Positions 7,336-17,369 of a stretch of 53,525 bases of DNA are shown in pieces. How positions within the stretch are numbered: the stretch's first letter is position 1; each line of letters opens with the position of its first letter. The notes under the pieces were generated by a model. The model was not told the DNA's origin, did no database searches, and was given only the letters and a program-made list of their open reading frames with translations. The stretch is from positions 29,365 through 82,889 of the forward strand of contig VXRN01000070.1 in NCBI GenBank assembly GCA_009838465.1. Reading direction: 5' to 3'. The position numbers and the translations under genes were made by a program. The stretch is from Dehalococcoidia bacterium (GTDB lineage Bacteria; Chloroflexota; Dehalococcoidia; Lucifugimonadales; UBA1123).

Positions 7336-9567
7336 TCAGGGCCGTGCTATCGAGTGGGGCGTGTGACCGTCATACGCATCGTCCATCGCATCTATATCAT
7401 CTTGTTGAAGGTATTTGTGTTCATGTGGATTCTTCATCAATCCATCGTGTGTAGATGTATCTGGATGGTCTGGCAGTCCGGCCGTATGGCCGAATTCGTG
7501 CATGATAATCGATGGAAGGTAGAGCCAGATCACTTTGTCATCACGCCTGAAGGATGTCGCCCCATCGGCTTTCACATTAGTCCAGAAGACTTGGACGTGT
7601 TTAGCGTCATGCTTTTCCAAGTAAATCCATGCCGGCTGTTCTAAGATCAGGCTCATTCCTCCGAGATGGTTGCCATTACTGGGCTGTGGGTAACCGCCCG
7701 GCTTGTACTTGACGCAGGCCGTACTCCGACCGCATCCCGTATCGTGGTTACCGCCATCACCGAATCCTGAATCGAGATTGTGTCTGCTAACAGTCTTGAC
7801 TGTAACAACATTGACGTCCGAGTTCCTATCAATCGTTTCGTCAAGATCAGGATGCGGGATTTCGCAGTTGGCGCAGAACCACACGTTCGGGGAGGGTGTG
7901 GCCACTTCTTTGTTCCAGGCGGAAACGGCAGTGGGAATGGCTGCGGGAATAACGACAGCAGGGTTGGGGGTGGCAGTTGGGAATCCATATGGTGTGGGAG
8001 TCGGCATATGGCCGGTCGGCGTAGGCGTGGGGGTATCCGGCATATTTCCGATTGCGTATTTCACGGTGTGGTCCGCTTGGTGGAAGTGTGGATGAAGAGC
8101 TGGAGTGGACGTAGATGTGACCGTTGGTGTCGGCGTAGCTGTATGCGTTGCGGTTGCCGTAGGGGTTGGTGTAGCTGTTGCAGTCGGTGTAGGTGTATTG
8201 GTGGCTGTCGGTGTATGTGTAACTGTAGCTGTATGCGTCGCTGTTGGCATCGGTGTATTGGTGGCTGTCGGTGTTGGGGTTGGCATAGGCGTGTGAGTCG
8301 AGGTTGGTATCGGTGTAGCCGTCGGCCTCGGCGTCGAGGTTGGCGCAGGTGTGTGAGTCGAGGTTGGTATCGGTGTGACCGTCGGCATCGGGGTGTAGGT
8401 AGCCGTCGGCACAGGTATATTGGTGGCTGTCGGCGTGGGCGTAGGACATTCGAGTGTGAAAGTGGTCAAGGATGACGAGCCCCACGCATCTCGATAGGTG
8501 ACACCGTCCCCCCTCGCATTGATTCCGTAGTAGTACGGCACACCACACGTGATGTCCTCGAATTCGTGACTGCTCTTTGTCTTAGCGAGGAAAACCGTCG
8601 TTACATTTCCCAGTTGCCCATCAATATAGGTGGCATGGGCCAGTTGGTATTGCTGGACGCCACTGATTTTTGTCCAGCTCACGCTGACGCTGTCGGCTCC
8701 AGCTTTGCTCACACTCAGGTTGGCTGGCGCCGGAGACTTGCACAAGATTTCCGCCGACGTAGTCGCTGTCCACGGTCCCCAGTCCGCCCTGTACGTGGTC
8801 CCATCTCCCTCCGCTCTGAGCTTCATCCGATATTCTCCGCAGCGCAGTCCCCCTTCAACTCTACTTGACACCCAGGTGGCGGGCAGGTCGTTGTAGTACC
8901 AATCACCCCAGTCGCCATCCGTCGGATACTTTACGCTAACGGCGGACTCCAGCATCTTGATACCGCTCATAGCGTCTATCGTCATCAGGATGCCAGCTCC
9001 ATCATTGATAACCGTCACGGAGAGGTTGGAGGGAGCGGGAGGCAGCGACAATGATGAAGAGGATCCTTGAGCGCCTGATGACTCACGCTCAGAGGTCCGC
9101 GGGGTCGAGGTGGCGGATGGGAACAGGTCTTGCGGTGGAGAGCCTGTCTGTTGCACACTGATGCTCAGACTCGCCAACTCCTGCCCACCCAGGGTCTCTA
9201 GCCTCACAGTGGCGGCCCCGACCGGTCCACACGCCGTCAGCGTTATGGAGACCGGAGGCTCGAACAGCAGCGGAAGCGACTGCGGTCCGGAGTCTTCGGC
9301 GGCCTCACAGGAGCCATATCTGAGAGGCGTACTGACGACGAACTTGGCCCTTGTATCCGCCGGAACCAGGTCATAGGCGGTCACCTCGATGGTCTCGCCC
9401 AATCCGAGGGTGGTCCGGGAAGCCATGAGTTTCCCCGTAGCCTCGGCAGATGGGGTGGGTGTCGCCTCCTCACCGGAGGTCTCCTGTGCGGAGCCGCTGT
9501 CAGGGGACAGCGAGTAGCCTATGAACAACAGCATCGCTACAAACGACAGGGCGAGCAACAGGCGCAC
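7336..9567 (-). CDS. Secreted metzincin-type metalloprotease with two fibronectin-III domains
   Basis: The product is 743 residues. An N-terminal hydrophobic segment (signal or anchor) is followed by two fibronectin type III-like domains (about 180-275 and 281-375) and a Thr/Pro linker of over 100 residues. The C-terminal protease domain carries [12 protein letters not shown] beginning at residue 690. This fits the HExxHxxGxx(H/D) zinc signature with Asp as the third ligand; the next residue is His. A Met-turn-like LMKNP follows about 25 residues later. The start is uncertain: GTG at 9567 has a weak Shine-Dalgarno, and upstream to the in-frame TAA there is no ATG, GTG or TTG, although the upstream codons would extend a good basic signal-peptide n-region. 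Confidence 0.85.
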   Translation of the reverse strand: MRLLLALSFVAMLLFIGYSLSPDSGSAQETSGEEATPTPSAEATGKLMASRTTLGLGETIEVTAYDLVPADTRAKFVVSTPLRYGSCEAAEDSGPQSLPLLFEPPVSITLTACGPVGAATVRLETLGGQELASLSISVQQTGSPPQDLFPSATSTPRTSERESSGAQGSSSSLSLPPAPSNLSVTVINDGAGILMTIDAMSGIKMLESAVSVKYPTDGDWGDWYYNDLPATWVSSRVEGGLRCGEYRMKLRAEGDGTTYRADWGPWTATTSAEILCKSPAPANLSVSKAGADSVSVSWTKISGVQQYQLAHATYIDGQLGNVTTVFLAKTKSSHEFEDITCGVPYYYGINARGDGVTYRDAWGSSSLTTFTLECPTPTPTATNIPVPTATYTPMPTVTPIPTSTHTPAPTSTPRPTATPIPTSTHTPMPTPTPTATNTPMPTATHTATVTHTPTATNTPTPTATATPTPTATATHTATPTPTVTSTSTPALHPHFHQADHTVKYAIGNMPDTPTPTPTGHMPTPTPYGFPTATPNPAVVIPAAIPTAVSAWNKEVATPSPNVWFCANCEIPHPDLDETIDRNSDVNVVTVKTVSRHNLDSGFGDGGNHDTGCGRSTACVKYKPGGYPQPSNGNHLGGMSLILEQPAWIYLEKHDAKHVQVFWTNVKADGATSFRRDDKVIWLYLPSIIMHEFGHTAGLPDHPDTSTHDGLMKNPHEHKYLQQDDIDAMDDAYDGHTPHSIARP
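8103..8442. repeat. Low-complexity Thr/Pro-coding repeat inside the metalloprotease gene
   Basis: A degenerate 6-18 bp periodic repeat encodes TPTPTAT-type units linking the fibronectin domains to the protease domain. It is open in the coding frame throughout and is best read as an extended, possibly glycosylated, spacer. Confidence 0.85.
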
Positions 9568-9717
9568 AGCGCCTACGTGTGTTTTCAGTACGAGATTCTT
9601 GATGATATGCTCCCCAAGAGAGATGGGTTACAGAAAGCCCCAGTATAGATAATATTGTAATAAACATGGATTGTACTATGAATATGCAGTAGTGCGCAAT
9701 CAACCTGCCTCCGACGC

Positions 9718-9836
9718 CAGGGTCATTCGACTATCCGGAAACCAGATAATCGTCCTCTCTCCCTCAGGGAGAGGGCTAGGGTGAGGGTGATTTACGTGAC
9801 TTTGCTGCCACCGTGAAGAACAACCGAAAGACCCTG
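9718..9836. repeat. MITE-like element A (CAGGGTC family)
   Basis: The 119-bp element has inverted ends CAGGGTCATTCG (9718-9729) and CGAAAGACCCTG (9825-9836). The flanking 10-mers CCTCCGACGC and CATCCGGCGA match at 7 of 10. The core holds a GAGAGGGCTAGGGTGAGGG sequence that is also seen in elements B and C. Confidence 0.65.
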
Positions 9837-9906
9837 CATCCGGCGAATCTGGTAGCCTCAGCCTTCGAAACGTATTTCCGGGCTATGGCGCAAATGTTCT
9901 GTCATG

Positions 9907-9915
9907 TGCTATCAT
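9907..9915 (+). promoter_or_regulatory. Extended -10 promoter-like sequence before motif-cluster locus 1
   Basis: TGCTATCAT fits an extended -10 (TGn plus TATNAT). The 14-mer CATGTGCTATCATC at 9903-9916 also occurs exactly upstream of dnaA (17366-17379). No -35 box is obvious. No plus-strand gene follows, so a transcript from here would be non-coding. Confidence 0.35.
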
Positions 9916-9946
9916 CTGTTCATGCTCAGCAGACCTGAAGCGTGTG

Positions 9947-10077
9947 CAGGGTCTTTCATTTTCTTGAAAACACACCCGTCAGCAGGGCAATTTCCCCCTC
10001 TCCCTGTGGGAGGGGGCTGGGGTGAGGGTGATTGACCAGGCTTCGCTCATGCTGTACCGGATGATGAAAAGACCCTG
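9947..10077. repeat. MITE-like element B (CAGGGTC family)
   Basis: The 131-bp element has inverted ends CAGGGTCTTTCATT and ATGATGAAAAGACCCTG. The flanking 10-mers GAAGCGTGTG (9937-9946) and GAAGCGCGCG (10078-10087) match at 8 of 10. It lies between the promoter-like sequence at 9907 and the motif cluster at 10163, and looks like an insertion into that unit. Confidence 0.7.
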
Positions 10078-10102
10078 GAAGCGCGCGAGACAAACGAGAG
10101 AG

Positions 10103-10300
10103 CCATAAATGAACGTATATGTCAGGCGACCGGCTACACCAGTAACGTCCAATTATCGGCGAAAACTGGTCTAAACTGGTTGAAAGAGACCAGTTTCTCC
10201 AAAAATACTGGTACCAGTTTTCGACCAGTTTCGGCCCAAACTGGTCACCAGTTTCAGGAATCTGGTACCCCGTCCGTATCTATAAACTGAATTTATGTAC
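10103..10300 (+). repeat. Motif-cluster element, locus 1 (AAACTGGT array between AT-rich arms)
   Basis: AAACTGGT occurs forward at 10163, 10173 and 10238 and inverted (ACCAGTTT) at 10189, 10213, 10224 and 10247, with a shorter ACTGGT at 10207. That is eight copies in 92 bp, several pairing as hairpins. The cluster is bounded by AT-rich arms, CCATAAATGAACGTATATG (10103-10121) and CGTATCTATAAACT (10275-10288). The second arm recurs exactly at locus 3. It lies in a gene-free stretch (9568-10372) that otherwise holds elements A and B. Confidence 0.7.
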
Positions 10301-10372
10301 AGCCCGAAGTTTAGACGCGATTGCCCTGCTTAGGCCGCGCGGGGCAGCTACCTGTCGCCGGACTTCGCTCTT

Positions 10373-12322
10373 CTACCTTACGACCTCGACAGACGTGTGG
10401 CCGCTGGGATTGGCAACAACGGTTGACCTCACAGAGAAAACATCCTCCAGGACCTGCAATCGCTGTTGAGCCTGTGGGTCGTCGGGACGGAAGAATATCT
10501 TGCACGCGGGTCCCGGCGGGAGGACCGACGGGTCTTCGTATTCGACGACCTTCGGACGTTCCCCCTCCGGGATGTAGGTAAGCAGGACGAGATCCATGAG
10601 GTGACCGTCCCGTCCCACGAACAGGGTGTCGTTGTCCGCGCCACACTCATCCGACTGCCATGCCTTAATCGCCAGGCTTTCCAGCGAGTAGTGAGGGAGA
10701 GCGTTTGGGGTAGTGACCTGGAATCGCCACACGTTGAGCGCCAGGATTACTGCGAGAAGTCCGGCAACCGCGACATACTTGTATGCCCGGTAGCCCTTGA
10801 CCCAGCGCAGGCACTCGCTCACGCCAACGCCCGACAGGAGCGCCAGGGGGATCAGGGTGGAGTGCATCCTGGTAAGCGGCGGATGCGAATACGGCACCGC
10901 AATCGCCGTCGCCGCCACTGTCATAAGCAGCCAGGCGAGCAGCAGCTTGTCCGAAGACCTCCACTTGCCCACCGCGACTCCTATCCCGACTATCGCCAGC
11001 ACCCCGGACACCACATCCAGCAGCGAACCCGACGTGTAGTGGCTCATATGGTCGTTCCACCACCACACGAGCAAGTTGCGCTCCAGGTTCTCCGTTATGC
11101 GGCTCAGGGGACTTCCTATTTCAGAGCCATACCTGCTATTGGGCGAGATGGTATCGAGCCCCATTACCAGGAACGTCTCAGCGCCGTTCGACACGAGGAA
11201 AGGCAGCGCGCACACCGCGAATCCGAGCGCGACCGGCCACAGATCGGCCAGTCGTCGCAGTCCCACACGGTTGATGATGAGCCAGGCGGCTAGGAGCGGG
11301 AGAATCACGCGCGCGGGCAGCGCGGTGTACAGCCCGAGCCCGGCCAGGACACCCGCGGCAAACAGGATCGGCGCGCTCTTCTTCCTGTTCCCCACGATGA
11401 AGGCGAGAACCGCCCATGCCGTCACGGGAAGCGCGTCGAGGTGAGTGTAACCGATATGAGTGAACGCCATGACATAGTGGGAACTTACCAGTACGCCGGC
11501 CGCCACGATCCCGGCTATGCGGCCTGCGAACAGTCGGCCAAGCCCGTATATGGCCGGAACGGTGACCGCCACGCTGATAACCGAGGAGAATTTCCAGCCC
11601 CACCCACCGCCGCCGAATACCCAGCTCACGAACGCCTGGTAGATGCTGTTGAGCATCGGTGAGTTGCCATACATCCCGTCTATCGCGAACGGGTCGCGGA
11701 TTCCGCTCTCCAGTATCTCGCGCACTCGCAGGAAGAAGCCTATGTCGTCCCCGATGGCGGCGTAATACCAGTCCCGGAGGTCGTGGGCGTGAAGCGCGAT
11801 GCACGCCAACATCAGCGCGGCCACTATCGAGGTATCAACGAGGGGGAAGGGGTATCTGAGATTTCTCAGGGCGTTCAGGTTGAGGAATGAGATGCCGAAT
11901 GCGACTATTCCGCCTGCCCACAACACAATGTCGTATCCGTTGGTGGATTCCGTAAGTACCCGTACCAGTAGAAATAGATGCAGTGCGGAGCCGACTATGG
12001 GCAGGATTATCCTGGGGTCTCGAAGTCGGAGGGCCACTCTTCCCAGCGGCCCCGGACCGGCTGAGACAGCGGAGACGCGCACACCAATAGCCACACCCAA
12101 CGCTCCGAGAGCGACCGCCACCGCATAGATAGCAGGGGCATTGGAAGTGAGGATTATCGCTATGCTCACCGCGCCCAGAGCGAGCAGCGGCCACAGCGCC
12201 CTGAGATGACGATAGCCCGCGCGGGCAAGCATAACGATTGTCCGGCGCAGCGCGGGCCGTTCTACACGTGAAGAGGAATCCGAACGCTGCTCGGAGCCGT
12301 CCGGAGGATGTTGGCGTATCAT
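10373..12322 (-). CDS. Polytopic membrane glycosyltransferase (GT-C, PMT/ArnT-like)
   Basis: This 649-residue protein has a basic cytoplasmic N-terminus of about 40 residues, then roughly 11-13 hydrophobic segments and a soluble C-terminal domain. The AIGDDIGFFLR segment after the second hydrophobic group matches the acidic first-loop motif that GT-C enzymes use to bind the lipid-phosphate sugar donor. Its family (dolichyl/undecaprenyl-phosphate-sugar mannosyltransferase, GT39/GT83-like) transfers sugars onto lipids or proteins outside the membrane. The acceptor is unknown; the heavily Thr/Pro-rich exported proteins nearby are possible substrates (inference). A related gene with an added zinc-ribbon domain lies at 20696-22615. 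No clear Shine-Dalgarno precedes the ATG. Confidence 0.82.
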   Translation of the reverse strand: MIRQHPPDGSEQRSDSSSRVERPALRRTIVMLARAGYRHLRALWPLLALGAVSIAIILTSNAPAIYAVAVALGALGVAIGVRVSAVSAGPGPLGRVALRLRDPRIILPIVGSALHLFLLVRVLTESTNGYDIVLWAGGIVAFGISFLNLNALRNLRYPFPLVDTSIVAALMLACIALHAHDLRDWYYAAIGDDIGFFLRVREILESGIRDPFAIDGMYGNSPMLNSIYQAFVSWVFGGGGWGWKFSSVISVAVTVPAIYGLGRLFAGRIAGIVAAGVLVSSHYVMAFTHIGYTHLDALPVTAWAVLAFIVGNRKKSAPILFAAGVLAGLGLYTALPARVILPLLAAWLIINRVGLRRLADLWPVALGFAVCALPFLVSNGAETFLVMGLDTISPNSRYGSEIGSPLSRITENLERNLLVWWWNDHMSHYTSGSLLDVVSGVLAIVGIGVAVGKWRSSDKLLLAWLLMTVAATAIAVPYSHPPLTRMHSTLIPLALLSGVGVSECLRWVKGYRAYKYVAVAGLLAVILALNVWRFQVTTPNALPHYSLESLAIKAWQSDECGADNDTLFVGRDGHLMDLVLLTYIPEGERPKVVEYEDPSVLPPGPACKIFFRPDDPQAQQRLQVLEDVFSVRSTVVANPSGHTSVEVVR

Positions 12323-12412
12323 AGATAGTATCCGGGGGGCAGTGTTGACACCGGCGAGATTATACTATCAGCGACCTAAGCCAGGAAGTCGGAAGTCAGG
12401 GACGGACTGGCA

Positions 12413-12567
12413 CAGGGTCTTTTAATCATTAAGCGTCACCAGAGTAGTCCGTTCGTGGTGAGCCTGTCTCCGTTCGTCCTGAGCCTGTCGAAGGATGAAC
12501 GGACGGCCCTTCGACAGGCTCAGGGCGAACGAGAGTTCGAAGACGAGGCGAAAGCGAAAAGACCCTG
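12413..12567. repeat. MITE-like element D with perfect 10-bp target duplication
   Basis: The 155-bp element runs from CAGGGTCTTTT (12413-12423) to AAAAGACCCTG (12557-12567), a perfect 11-bp inverted pair. CGGACTGGCA directly abuts both ends (12403-12412 and 12568-12577), a perfect 10-bp direct repeat. The core carries two inverted copies of the TTCGACAGGCTCAGG-type sequence. It lies between phoU and the glycosyltransferase gene. Confidence 0.85.
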
Positions 12568-12605
12568 CGGACTGGCAGGATTCTGGGCGCAGAGTAGCCA
12601 ACTGC

Positions 12606-13271
12606 CTAGCTCGCCGCTACTTTCTTTTGCGAAAGAGTCCCGGTCACCAGGAATATGACGCGCTCGGCGATGTTGGTGGTGCGGTCGGCGATGCGCTCGA
12701 GGTCGTGTGCAATCCATAGCAGGTATGTGGCGCGTCTGATAGCGCTGTGGTCGGCCATCATGTAGGTGAGGAGTTCGCGATAGACCTGCTCGTAGAGGGC
12801 GTCCACCTCGTCGTCGTCGTCCCAGACCTGCCGGGCCGCTACGACGTCGCGGTTCACGAAGGAGTCCAGGCTTCGGCGCAGCATATCCATGGAGCGGTCG
12901 GCCATGCGCGGAATGTCAATGAGAGGTTTGAGCGGCGGCTCGTCGCCCATCGCGACGCTGATCTTGGCGATGCCTTCGGCGTAGTCGCCGATTCGTTCCA
13001 ACTCGGACGTGACGTGCAGAACGGTAATCAGGATTCGCAGGTCGCCCGCGAGGGGCTGCTGGGTGGCTATGAGGTCGAGGCACTCCTCTTCGAGTTCGAA
13101 GCGCTTCCAGTCAATGGCGTCGTCCTCTCTGATAACTTCCTCGGCCAGCGCCATGTCGCGATTCTTGAGCGCGTCGAGGGATTTGATGATGGCTTTTTCC
13201 ACCATCCCGCCAAGCTGAAGGAGGTCGCCCTGGAGCTCTCTGAGGTCTCTATGGAAATCTACACGCGGCAT
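12606..13271 (-). CDS. phoU: Phosphate transport regulator PhoU
   Basis: This 221-residue PhoU is made of two three-helix bundles with the duplicated metal-binding motifs ELERIGDYAEGIAK and DLERIADRTTNIAE. PhoU dampens Pst transport and links it to the PhoR/PhoB two-component system. It is the last gene of pstSCAB-phoU, 178 bp after pstB, a gap occupied by a repeat. Length and domain order are normal. No phoR or phoB lies in this window. Confidence 0.96.
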   Translation of the reverse strand: MPRVDFHRDLRELQGDLLQLGGMVEKAIIKSLDALKNRDMALAEEVIREDDAIDWKRFELEEECLDLIATQQPLAGDLRILITVLHVTSELERIGDYAEGIAKISVAMGDEPPLKPLIDIPRMADRSMDMLRRSLDSFVNRDVVAARQVWDDDDEVDALYEQVYRELLTYMMADHSAIRRATYLLWIAHDLERIADRTTNIAERVIFLVTGTLSQKKVAAS

Positions 13272-13330
13272 TGGGGTCCTCCGTTCACCCTCTCCATCGA
13301 GGAACTCACAAGAGTAGGCAAAAGTCCCTG

Positions 13331-13390
13331 CCCCCTTGACGGGGAAGGTCAGAGCCTGCCCCGTACTTGATACGGGGATGGGGATGACTC
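13331..13390. repeat. Palindromic dispersed-type repeat between pstB and phoU
   Basis: CCCCCTTGACGGGG is followed by CCCCGTActtgaTACGGGG (13360-13378), a perfect 7-bp stem. Neither strand has a T-run after it, so it is probably an intergenic repeat rather than a terminator. Confidence 0.5.
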
Positions 13391-13449
13391 TGCTAATCCA
13401 AGTTCAATGCCTACCCCTATCAGCCCTTGAGGAGAGAGTATGATTATTT

Positions 13450-14223
<774 letters not shown>

Positions 14224-14224
14224 A

Positions 14225-15109
14225 CTACTCCTCCGACCTGGTCTGGAACTTGTTTCTGAGCAGCACCGCGACTGCGTTCATGGAAAGCAGGATTATCAGC
14301 AGAACCATGATTCCGGCCGCCGCGAGGTTCTGGAACTCTTCCTGCGGGCGGGAAATCCAGTTGAATATCTGTATGGGCATCACTGTGAACTGATCGAGCG
14401 GCGACGAGGGAACGAAGGTGATGTAAACCAGCGCGCTTATGGCGATCACCGGAGCAGCTTCGCCGATGGCCCTGGAGAGAGCGAGTATCGTGCCGGTCAG
14501 GATGCCCGGAATGGCGGAGGGGAGCACCGTCCCCTTGATAACCTGCCATTGGTCCGCGCCAAGCGCGAACGCCCCGAGCCTGTATTCGTTCGGGACGGCG
14601 CGTATGGCTTCGCGGGAGGCGAGGATCACGATGGGCAGCACCAGTAGGGAGAGCGTCATCGCGCCGGCGAGAACGACCCTGCCGAGCGACATAAGCTGCA
14701 CGAACAGCGCCCATCCAAGTAGTCCGTACACGATGGACGGCACACCAGCGAGGTTGGAAATGTTGATCTCGATGAGTCCGGTGAACCAGTTGCGGGGGGC
14801 GTATTCTTCGAGGTATATGGCGGCGCCAACTCCGATAGGCACCGTAAAGAGGGCAGTCAGGCCGATAGCCCAGATGGTGCCCATCATCGCGGCCTTTATT
14901 CCCGCCTGCTCGGGATGCCGGGACGGATAGCTGGTGATGAAGTTCCAGTCCAGCCAGGACCATCCGGTAGTAATGATCTGAGTGAGCAGCACTATCAGGC
15001 CGATGATGCCGACCATGACTGCGCTAAGGAACACGAAGTAGAAGATCGCGCCTATGGTCTTGCGCTTCGCAAGCGCGGGTTTGAAGTTGACGTTTGTTCG
15101 GGCAGTCAT
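14225..15109 (-). CDS. pstA: Phosphate ABC transporter permease PstA
   Basis: This 294-residue permease has six predicted membrane spans and the cytoplasmic EAA-type loop ([18 protein letters not shown]) that docks on PstB. It forms the channel with PstC. The ATG overlaps the pstC stop by one base (TAATG), which indicates translational coupling. Confidence 0.97.
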   Translation of the reverse strand: MTARTNVNFKPALAKRKTIGAIFYFVFLSAVMVGIIGLIVLLTQIITTGWSWLDWNFITSYPSRHPEQAGIKAAMMGTIWAIGLTALFTVPIGVGAAIYLEEYAPRNWFTGLIEINISNLAGVPSIVYGLLGWALFVQLMSLGRVVLAGAMTLSLLVLPIVILASREAIRAVPNEYRLGAFALGADQWQVIKGTVLPSAIPGILTGTILALSRAIGEAAPVIAISALVYITFVPSSPLDQFTVMPIQIFNWISRPQEEFQNLAAAGIMVLLIILLSMNAVAVLLRNKFQTRSEE

Positions 15110-16071
15110 TAGTAAACCTGTCTCCAGCGACGCACTACCCAGTAACCCAGCACATTGAGACCGAGCGTCATGACGAACAGCACGATTCCGACCGCGAATA
15201 TGGTGTTGTATTCAAGCGAACCGTGGGGAGCTTCGCCCAAGCTAAGCTGGACTATGTATGCGGACATGGCCTGGATGCTGTCCAGGGGATTGATGGTCAT
15301 GCGGGGTGTGGCGCCGGCAGCGATGGTTACGAGCATCGTCTCGCCCACCGCGCGGGATATGGCGAGAATGAAAGATGCCACTATACCGGAGAGCGCCGCT
15401 GGAACGACGACCTTTACGGTCGTCTCCAGCTTGGTCGCTCCGAGCGCGTAGGAGGCGTTCCTGAGAGACCTGGGTACGCTGATCATGGCGTCCTCGCTCA
15501 GTGAAGAGACCATCGGGATGATCATTACGCCCATGACCACGCCCGCGCTGAGCGCGTTGAAGACGATCATGTCCGGGAAGATCCTCTGGAGCTGAGGAGT
15601 CACGAATGTGAGGGCAAAGTAGCCGTAAACGACTGTGGGTACGCCGGCGAGGATCTCAAGTATGGGCTTGACGACGCGCCGGAGCTTGTCGGGGGCGTAT
15701 TCGGCCAGGAAGATGGCGGTCATAAGCCCTATAGGGAGGGCGACTATGGCCGCGAGCAAGGCGACGAGAAGAGTACCATTTACCAGTGGAAGGACGCCAT
15801 AAGAGCGCGGCTTGAGGATTGGCGTCCAGCGGGTCCCGGTGAGGAAGTCCCAGATTGGGACCGCCTGAAAGAAGCCGACAGCCTGGCTGACCAGGCTGAA
15901 CACGATAGCTATCGTCGTAAATATAGAAACGATTGCACAGCCGAAGAACACCCATCGGACGATACGGCCCTCGATATTGCCGCCGCGTCCTCGTCGAAAC
16001 TTGTCCTCCGCAGCCTCAACCTCACCGGACGACGTCGATTCCACTACGCCAGACGCTGTATTCTCCAACAA
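15109..16071 (-). CDS. pstC: Phosphate ABC transporter permease PstC
   Basis: This 320-residue permease has a charged cytoplasmic N-terminus of about 35 residues and then six spans. The coupling loop reads [20 protein letters not shown]. It pairs with PstA. The predicted start is TTG at 16071 with AGGGGA upstream; a second TTG follows immediately, so the first codon is uncertain by one residue. A 121-bp gap without other features separates it from pstS. Confidence 0.97.
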   Translation of the reverse strand: MLENTASGVVESTSSGEVEAAEDKFRRGRGGNIEGRIVRWVFFGCAIVSIFTTIAIVFSLVSQAVGFFQAVPIWDFLTGTRWTPILKPRSYGVLPLVNGTLLVALLAAIVALPIGLMTAIFLAEYAPDKLRRVVKPILEILAGVPTVVYGYFALTFVTPQLQRIFPDMIVFNALSAGVVMGVMIIPMVSSLSEDAMISVPRSLRNASYALGATKLETTVKVVVPAALSGIVASFILAISRAVGETMLVTIAAGATPRMTINPLDSIQAMSAYIVQLSLGEAPHGSLEYNTIFAVGIVLFVMTLGLNVLGYWVVRRWRQVY

Positions 16072-16192
16072 AGTTCCCCTGTAATCCAGAGTGTGCGCAG
16101 GCGGGGCAGAAGGTCCACAAATTCGGCATTACCTTCGTCCCACCTAACACCGGGAGACTTCACTCATCTCCGAATGATCTTACTTTATCCGC

Positions 16193-17176
16193 CTAACGGC
16201 TTACCAATTCCAGATTGTCCTGATACTCCTGCGCGCTGAGGGGCACGTAGCCGACCTCGGCGGTCAACTCGGACCCGTTCTCCATGTAGAATTCGACGAA
16301 AGCCTTGACTTCGGGCCTTTCCAGGCTGGCCTTGCTGACGTATATGAACAACGGGCGGGACAGCGGGGAGTAAGTACCGTCCGCTATCGTCTCCACACTT
16401 GGGACCATGCAACCCCCACCCGAGTCCACTGCCACCAGCTTCAGCTTGTCCTTGTTCTCCGCGTAGTACGAGTACCCGAAATAGCCCAGCGCGTTTCGGT
16501 CGCCCCTTATGCCCTGTACCAGCACGTTGTCGTCCTCGGAAGCGGTGTAGTCGGCGCGCGACAGGCCCGCTTCCCCGTTGACCTCCTCGGTGAAGTAGTC
16601 AAACGTGCCCGAGTCGGTGCCAGGACCATACAGGTTCACCTTCCTGTCCGGCCAACTGGGATCAAGGTCACTCCAGCTCTGAACCGCACTCTCAGGCTTC
16701 CAGAGTTCGTGGAGCTGGTCCACCGTCAGACACTCCACGAAGTCGTTCTTCGGACTGACTAATACGGATAATCCGTCAACCCCGACAAGGAACTCAATGT
16801 ACTCTATACCGTTTTCTTCGGCTGCCGCTGCTTCATTTTCCTTTATGTGGCGTGAAGCGTCGGATATATCAATCTCGCCGACCGTGAAACGCTTGAAGCC
16901 GCCTCCGCTACCTGAGACGCCGACGTTGACCCGGACCTCAGGAGCTACCTTCTTGAACTCCTCGGCCACGGCTTCGGTTACCGGGAAGACCGTGCTGGAA
17001 CCGTCAATCTCTATCGTTCCGCTCAGGGCAATCCCCTGCCCCTCGACCGCGGCGGCAGGTTGGGTCGCCGCTTCGCTGTCGGAGCCGCACGCAACAGCGG
17101 TCAGCGCCACTACGATCATTCCGAGGACAAAGAGTCCTGAAATGCCCGTCAGCTTGGATTGAATGTACTTAACCAT
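16193..17176 (-). CDS. pstS: Phosphate-binding lipoprotein PstS
   Basis: This 327-residue periplasmic/extracellular phosphate receptor has lipobox LTAVAC, so it is membrane-anchored. Phosphate-contact segments DGSSTVFP, SGSGGGFKRF and GPGTDSGTFDYF are all present. GGAGG lies 4 nt before the ATG. As first gene of pstSCAB-phoU it follows the Pho-box-like array at 17238-17278, so induction under phosphate limitation is expected. Confidence 0.97.
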   Translation of the reverse strand: MVKYIQSKLTGISGLFVLGMIVVALTAVACGSDSEAATQPAAAVEGQGIALSGTIEIDGSSTVFPVTEAVAEEFKKVAPEVRVNVGVSGSGGGFKRFTVGEIDISDASRHIKENEAAAAEENGIEYIEFLVGVDGLSVLVSPKNDFVECLTVDQLHELWKPESAVQSWSDLDPSWPDRKVNLYGPGTDSGTFDYFTEEVNGEAGLSRADYTASEDDNVLVQGIRGDRNALGYFGYSYYAENKDKLKLVAVDSGGGCMVPSVETIADGTYSPLSRPLFIYVSKASLERPEVKAFVEFYMENGSELTAEVGYVPLSAQEYQDNLELVSR

Positions 17177-17237
17177 TTTGCCTCCATGGTTTGTACGCTT
17201 TTGTTTTTCTGTCTCATAGAACAGGTTACCTGTCGCG

Positions 17238-17278
17238 CGTTAATGTCCATTAAAGGGTCGGTTAACAGTTCATTAACG
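17238..17278 (-). promoter_or_regulatory. Pho-box-like array of four TTAA direct repeats upstream of pstS
   Basis: TTAA occurs at 17240, 17250, 17262 and 17273, spaced 10, 12 and 11 bp, in the context GTTAAtg/CATTAAag/GTTAAcag/CATTAAcg. PhoB/PhoP response regulators bind 11-bp direct repeats, and Bacillus PhoP uses TTAACA units. The array ends about 20 bp from a TCTATG (17215-17220) that could be the pstS -10. It sits between pstS and dnaA, which diverge, so an effect on dnaA is possible. Confidence 0.6.
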
Positions 17279-17369
17279 GACGTGGAAGATTTCACGATGG
17301 CGCGGCTACACGACCGAAAAGGACGCCGATTCCCGCCATCCAGCGCCTTGCGAGGGTAAGCCTGCCATG

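Noticed and set aside
7780..8475. Cys/Arg/Trp-rich frames opposite the Thr/Pro linker, and the periodic DNA itself as a possible CRISPR array
   Set aside because: The periodicity is short, degenerate and in frame with the protease gene; there are no constant repeats with unique spacers. No CRISPR array was seen anywhere in the window.
9568..10372. A protein-coding gene in the 800-bp gap between the protease and glycosyltransferase genes
   Set aside because: No frame of useful length with homology; the gap is accounted for by elements A and B and the octamer cluster.
13360..13378. CCCCGTA...TACGGGG hairpin as a terminator for pstB or phoU
   Set aside because: No T-run follows on either strand and it is embedded in a longer repeat; the pst operon most likely continues through it.
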